Below the pieces are notes generated by a model. It saw only the letters and a list, made by a program, of their open reading frames with translations, did not search any database and was not told the DNA's origin. From assembly GCA_003118195.1 (NCBI GenBank), contig BEXV01001412.1, forward strand, positions 39,439 through 54,470: 15,032 nucleotides of DNA, read 5' to 3'. Below are positions 10,401 to 15,032 of the stretch, one piece after another (positions within the stretch are counted from its first letter, which is position 1; every line of letters begins with the position of its first letter). Made by a program: the position numbers and the translations under genes. Source of the stretch: Hemicentrotus pulcherrimus. Its lineage: Eukaryota > Echinodermata > Echinoidea > Camarodonta > Strongylocentrotidae.

Positions 10401-11045
10401 GTCTACGTCTCTTTTTCTTCCTCGAGTTGCCATCCCATGCTGGGAGCTTCCTCCTCTCTTCTGGTTCAATACTGACGGTAACAAACTATAAAGTAAGGAA
10501 AGAAAAATCAATAAAATGCCTATGAATTACATTATTATTTTAAAAAATAAATTCTGAAAGACATTATTTGTGTTGAGTGTTTTTTCTAAAAAAAGTTCAT
10601 CCCTAACTGTAGTGTACTGAACAACAGTACATAAACTTGTGCATTTAGTTCATTCTGGATTTAGCTCATAATGTTGCAATGATAATTATAAAGCTTTAGG
10701 TCAGTCCGGAGCCCCATGACTTTCACAAGCTGATCACCTGTCTGATTATCAAGATATTTATGATTGGAATTACAAATTTTACTCACTTTTGTTGGATAAT
10801 GTATGTGCATGTCTGTAATGGGGGAGGGGGGTAATTTAGATCATAACTTCACTCACCTGACATGGCTCCGGTACATCTTGTTCAGATAAGTCAGAAAAAG
10901 ATGGCATAACTTCGTCAAAAAGCAGGACATCTGATTCATCACCATCATGAGGGTCATTCAAGCCATCCTGAACAAGCGGTCGCCTTGAAAACTCCTCCAC
11001 TTGGCTTGTTGAAGAAGATGCTTCACCAAGAATGTTTTTCAAGAT
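5848..11045 (-). CDS. Transposase-derived (Kolobok-like DDE) protein gene, seven exons, 5' end not found
   Basis: Exons on -, in order: 11045-10857, 10485-10399, 9640-9419, 8762-8667, 8413-8285, 8190-7927, 7497-5848. Each boundary has AG/GT, and every exon length is a multiple of three, so all six introns are phase 0 and the frame stays open for 878 codons. The joined order is: acidic Ser-rich N part, a basic patch SRKKKRRRQ that could be a nuclear signal, an acidic segment, a hydrophobic helical exon, a Ser/Pro repeat exon, then the catalytic core in the last exon. The first exon begins at a splice acceptor (tttcgttatcag), so one or more 5' exons with the ATG are missing from this model. In related families these often carry a THAP-type DNA-binding domain, but none was seen. 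An in-frame ATG at 11112-11114 exists but would add an intron-like hydrophobic string. The protein is either the product of a live DNA transposon or a domesticated host gene; intact frame and regular exons favour recent function. The exon chaining is inference from splice sites and phase. Confidence 0.75.
7498..7926 (-). other. Last intron of the transposase-derived gene
   Basis: A 429-nt AT-rich intron with donor GTAAAC and acceptor CCCGCAG. I see no embedded gene or repeat. The pyrimidine tract before the acceptor is weak (ttatttattgtacccgcag). Confidence 0.6.
7927..8190 (-). other. Exon 6: Ser/Pro-rich exon with four 14-residue repeats
   Basis: The exon encodes 88 aa, between acceptor ttgtttacag and donor AAG|GTAAAC. 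It begins with an in-frame ATG, so it could also serve as an alternative start giving a shorter product (637 aa with the last exon). Residues 10-64 are four imperfect repeats of 13-14 residues (for example SRSDSDHFLRPAPV, then SGSDSESFLGPPAS). The tail is Arg/Ser-rich (STSRSRSTESHTRQR). Confidence 0.7.
8285..8413 (-). other. Exon 5: hydrophobic helical exon
   Basis: The exon encodes 43 aa with phase 0 at both ends. The acceptor gactctcctag and donor AAG|GTAAGG are strong. The peptide runs from LFSPKTLLMLLSYSLQG to EEMVYNK and is rich in Leu, Ile and Ala, so it is probably a buried helix pair or a dimerisation segment; I do not recognise a domain. Only the acceptor at 8414-8415 preserves the frame with exon 4. 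Confidence 0.6.
8667..8762 (-). other. Exon 4: short acidic exon
   Basis: The exon encodes 32 aa (EETKQEEIPNTS... to DKTIDPE) between acceptor tgcattatag and donor GAG|GTAATT. It keeps phase 0 on both sides. It has no recognisable domain and looks like an acidic linker. Confidence 0.6.
9419..9640 (-). other. Exon 3: acidic linker exon
   Basis: The exon encodes 74 aa from RSGHGKRADNSTQTP to FEIDLHSLLQ. The acceptor is ttttttaattttag and the donor is CAG|GTATGT. The segment is rich in Asp, Gln and Ser, ends in a short amphipathic run, and contains two TQTP/VQTE-like patches. No domain is recognised. Confidence 0.65.
9830..10262. repeat. Probable interspersed repeat inside the intron between exons 2 and 3
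   Basis: This patch differs in texture from the surrounding intron. It has long T runs, a 17-bp direct repeat (9931-9947 and 9971-9987, AATAAGGAGTTTTGGTG), a perfect CRE palindrome TGACGTCA (10036-10043) and a near-perfect hairpin at its right end (10183-10253). This looks like a non-autonomous element or a composite of fragments. The boundaries are estimates and no target-site duplication was identified. Confidence 0.4.
10183..10253. repeat. Near-perfect inverted repeat: 31-bp arms, 9-nt loop
   Basis: The left arm 10183-10213 and right arm 10223-10253 are complementary at 29 of 31 positions around a loop of 9 nt. The mismatches are 10193/10243 and 10209/10227. On the - strand, which is the transcript strand of the host gene, the first mismatch becomes a T-G (U-G) wobble, leaving one true mismatch. 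The hairpin lies within an intron. Confidence 0.9.
10399..10485 (-). other. Exon 2: basic exon with a probable nuclear localisation signal
   Basis: The exon encodes 29 aa (FVTVSIEPEERRKLPAWDGN then SRKKKRRRQ), between acceptor ctttatag and donor CAG|GTAC. The run of nine mostly basic residues at its end fits a monopartite nuclear localisation signal, as expected for a DNA-acting protein. Confidence 0.65.
10857..11045 (-). other. Exon 1 of the visible model: acidic Ser-rich segment
   Basis: The exon encodes 63 aa (ILKNILGEASSSTSQVEEF... to DVPEPCQ), with a strong donor CAG|GTGAGT and acceptor tgtttcgttatcag. Asp/Glu clusters (DPHDGDESDV, LLFDEVMPSF) resemble an acidic activation-like or linker region. 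It starts in phase 0 from an upstream exon that I could not identify. Confidence 0.65.
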
Positions 11046-11834
11046 CTGATAACGAAACAATAATAATAGAATGTAATGCCAAATGCCACTATTAAATGCA
11101 GACAGACTTGGCATTTGAAATTCACATCTATTTGATGTAACTCTTCTTCATGGTGAACAGAACCTTGGGTTAGTTTACAGACCAACTAGCTTTGTTTAAA
11201 ATAAATATTACATATTATAAACATTATCCTTTCATCCATGCACTGAAGGAAAAAAATGATGGATAAATTTATATTGGGGCCAATTGACCACATCATACAT
11301 GTAGATATCATCAGAATCAATGGAATTTTATGTTCAAACAATAGTCAATACATACAAGTTTATGACTTATGGTGTTCTAAAAAATGCATATATTTTGAAA
11401 CCTTTCCTTCCATGCTTTAAACTAACAGAATCAACAGGCTTAATTAATTAACATTTTAATACTGAACCCATTGAAAAATTATCTTTGAAAAAAAATAATT
11501 TTGAGGACTCCATAGTTTTAACCAGAGTATAAAATTTGAAACCACTATGAATCAAGTCATTGATACCATCAAATTCTACAATAATTTGCCTTGCAGTTGG
11601 ATTTCATACTTCTTTGACTTCAACAGATATTTATTTAGAACAAATCATCTGTACAAAAGCTGTGCGCAAACGTTGGACTCACTGTTATTCTCTTGTTCAA
11701 TTTCATGTGTTTGCTCCGGTCCAAAAAGTTAAGTTTAGTCACTTATTTAGTCATCAATTAGCATAAGCATAATTTTTTTCTTCTCCAAAACACATACGCA
11801 AAAACAAAATGAGGGGGAGGGTTCGAACCCCCCC

Positions 11835-11835
11835 N
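11835..11835. other. Ambiguous base (N) within a C-run
   Basis: A single N interrupts a run of C directly right of a GGTTCGAACC palindrome (centre about 11824). It may be an unresolved homopolymer length, or mark a weak point in the assembly. Confidence 0.95.
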
Positions 11836-11854
11836 ACCAAGGAAAAAAATTATA

Positions 11855-11896
11855 GCTAAACCTTAACCTAACCCAAAACATAACCTTAAACATAAC
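11855..11896. repeat. Degenerate AACCTTA/CCTAACCC-like patch
   Basis: Repeated words of the form AACCTTAA, CCTAACCC and CATAACC occur in about 40 nt. They resemble a decayed interstitial telomere-like or simple repeat on the C-rich strand. It adjoins the LINE fragment. Confidence 0.35.
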
Positions 11897-11908
11897 TGCA
11901 ACATATGT

Positions 11909-12082
11909 AACTCTGGATTTCTTGATCATTCTAAGCTCAATAATAAGTGGGTAAAGAAAACCTTTGCTCGTGAAGGACGTATGCTGTGGAATGCTCTCCC
12001 TTGTGAGCTTCATTATAGCAGATCAGCTGAAGTATTAACAAATAATAATAAAAGTTGTTTGTTTGATTCAGCACATAATTAA
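11909..12082 (+). pseudogene. Fragment of a LINE (non-LTR retrotransposon) ORF2 C-terminus
   Basis: The + strand reads in frame, ending at TAA 12080-12082. It contains KKTFAREGRMLWNALP followed by a segment ending in NNNKSCLF. This matches the typical tail of CR1/L2/Rex-type reverse-transcriptase ORFs, of the form 'F...APRLWNSLP...FK..LK..LF'. Only the last 57 or so codons are recognisable, and the upstream 5' part is absent. It is probably a 5'-truncated, non-functional copy. The clade cannot be assigned from this much sequence. Confidence 0.6.
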
Positions 12083-12273
12083 TCGTCCTCTACTATGTGT
12101 AATATGTTCCTGTTCTGGGTCTTTTGTTTATAATGCAGATACTTAATGTGATTTCATTTCATTTAAGCACCGTAAGCACTTTATTTCAAGTGGATTTGAC
12201 GCCTAGCAAATCCCATATGTTATAACATTCCCAAAGCAACTGTTGCCAGCGCATTGGTTAGAAGACTACTTAC

Positions 12274-14102
<1,829 letters not shown>

Positions 14103-14127
14103 CTAATCAAGACGAGTACATTTATTG

Positions 14128-14185
14128 TCTGTTTTGGAGCCAGAAGGGCGTTATTTGATTTCACACTCTTTGGGCTCCAAACAGA
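14128..14185. repeat. Inverted repeat with GGAGCC/GGCTCC arms
   Basis: TCTGTTTTGGAGCC (14128-14141) pairs with GGCTCCAAACAGA (14173-14185), with one bulged T and a spacer of 31 nt. It may be a small foldback element or a fragment of an interspersed repeat. Confidence 0.7.
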
Positions 14186-14364
14186 TGATATAATGAAGCT
14201 TCTTTTGGCAACCAAAAAGAATACAACTTGAAATTATATTATAAACTCAGGGTTATAGTGTTGAAGTTCAAAAAGAAAAAGGAAAAAATCACACAAGATA
14301 CATGAAAATTACATCTCACTATTCACTCACGTCATGCTAGATCACAGTTTTTGTAATGTTAAGC

Positions 14365-14388
14365 AGATTACAACAGAGATTACAACAG
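14365..14388. repeat. 12-bp tandem duplication
   Basis: AGATTACAACAG occurs twice head to tail (14365-14376 and 14377-14388). It is a simple recent slippage-type duplication in the intron. Confidence 0.9.
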
Positions 14389-15032
14389 AGAGAATCTTTG
14401 AAAATGAAAATGGCAGTTGTCATATAATTCAAATAGATATTCAATGTAAAAATAGAAAGTGCAATGTGCAAATACCGGTAAATCTCATGATTCTCATCTC
14501 TAATCACTGAAAACAGTTTGTATAATTTGTCTTCCATTTTGGCATAAATGACGAAGTCTTTTTACACTCACAAGAAGAGGGTTTTCTCTTTAAAAAAAAT
14601 GGCACCACTTTATAATAAACCAGTATGAGAATTCATTTGGTGTGCAGTGGATTGATGAAGTTAGAAGCTATTATCATTAAGTATTAATTGATGGAAATGC
14701 TGCATGACAAATTGGATTCTTAAACTGTAGCATTAATAATCTCATTAATATTGCCTCTCGAGTCTAGCATAGGTTCACGCTGAGAAAATTAAAGGTCTGT
14801 CTCGGCTTTTCAAAACTTCACAAGAGGAGTCAATTTCAGTTTATTTCATCAAGTTTTTGATGCACTTCAAAGGTCACTTTGGTGATGAGGCATCTACCTG
14901 ATCATTTCAAAGACTGCATAAATTATTTTTTCTTCTTCAAATAGCTTTGAAAATTGCAGGAAAACAACAGAGGGAGGGTTATATGTCCAGTCAGACTCTC
15001 TCTACTTTCCCCTTAAAATAGACTTTCTGTTC

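Noticed and set aside
11046..11114. In-frame ATG at 11112-11114 as the start of the transposase-derived protein
   Set aside because: The added residues (hydrophobic, ending LLLFRYQ) read like a pyrimidine-rich intron end, and a good acceptor sits at the boundary. It is kept only as a weak alternative.
11547..11766. Overlapping + open frames, one preceded by ttgccttgcag, considered as a 5' part of the LINE ORF
   Set aside because: No reverse-transcriptase motif could be read in either frame and there is no continuity with the fragment at 11909-12082.

Overview
The window looks like a piece of a marine invertebrate nuclear genome, most likely a deuterostome such as an echinoderm, although lancelet, mollusc or other lophotrochozoan origin is not excluded. 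The reasons are AT-rich intergenic DNA, genes split by GT-AG introns, many TACATGTA- and TACCGGTA-type palindromes, homopolymer G/C runs, a metazoan PCTAIRE-type CDK, and a free-standing P2X7 C-terminal 'ballast' domain gene of the kind I recall as abundant in such animals. The species call is inference. The gene identities below rest on motifs read by eye.

Layout. 1-1120: AT-rich DNA without a gene. 1120-2640: a compact two-exon gene on + (coding 1348-1751 and 2127-2325, 200 aa) for a stand-alone P2X7 ballast / zinc-coordinating cysteine domain. It has a CpG-rich promoter with CCAAT and NRF1-like sites and a 23-bp tandem duplication in the leader. 2640-5750: about 3 kb with no gene I can support. 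5848-11045: a seven-exon gene on - whose terminal exon encodes an apparently complete DDE/RNase H-like transposase core of a Kolobok-like type. Six upstream exons add acidic, Ser-rich and basic segments; all internal introns are phase 0, and the true start lies further right. 11800-12100: a degenerate repeat patch, one ambiguous base (N at 11835) and a fragment of the C-terminal end of a LINE reverse-transcriptase ORF on +. 12274-14030: two exons on - of a PCTAIRE-type CDK (CDK16/17/18 group), covering the catalytic loop, DFG, activation loop and the start of the F helix, separated by an intron with a long GA/TC tract. 14031-15032: intron, with small repeats.

How they relate. The kinase is only partly present. 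Its 5' exons should lie to the right of the window. I could not find the exon that should follow ...STSIDMW anywhere to its left. So either the kinase intron is over 12 kb and holds the transposase-derived gene (same strand) and the ballast-domain gene (opposite strand), or the kinase gene is broken here. The transposase gene and the ballast-domain gene are convergent. No direct functional link is shown by sequence; a link is offered only as a testable idea.
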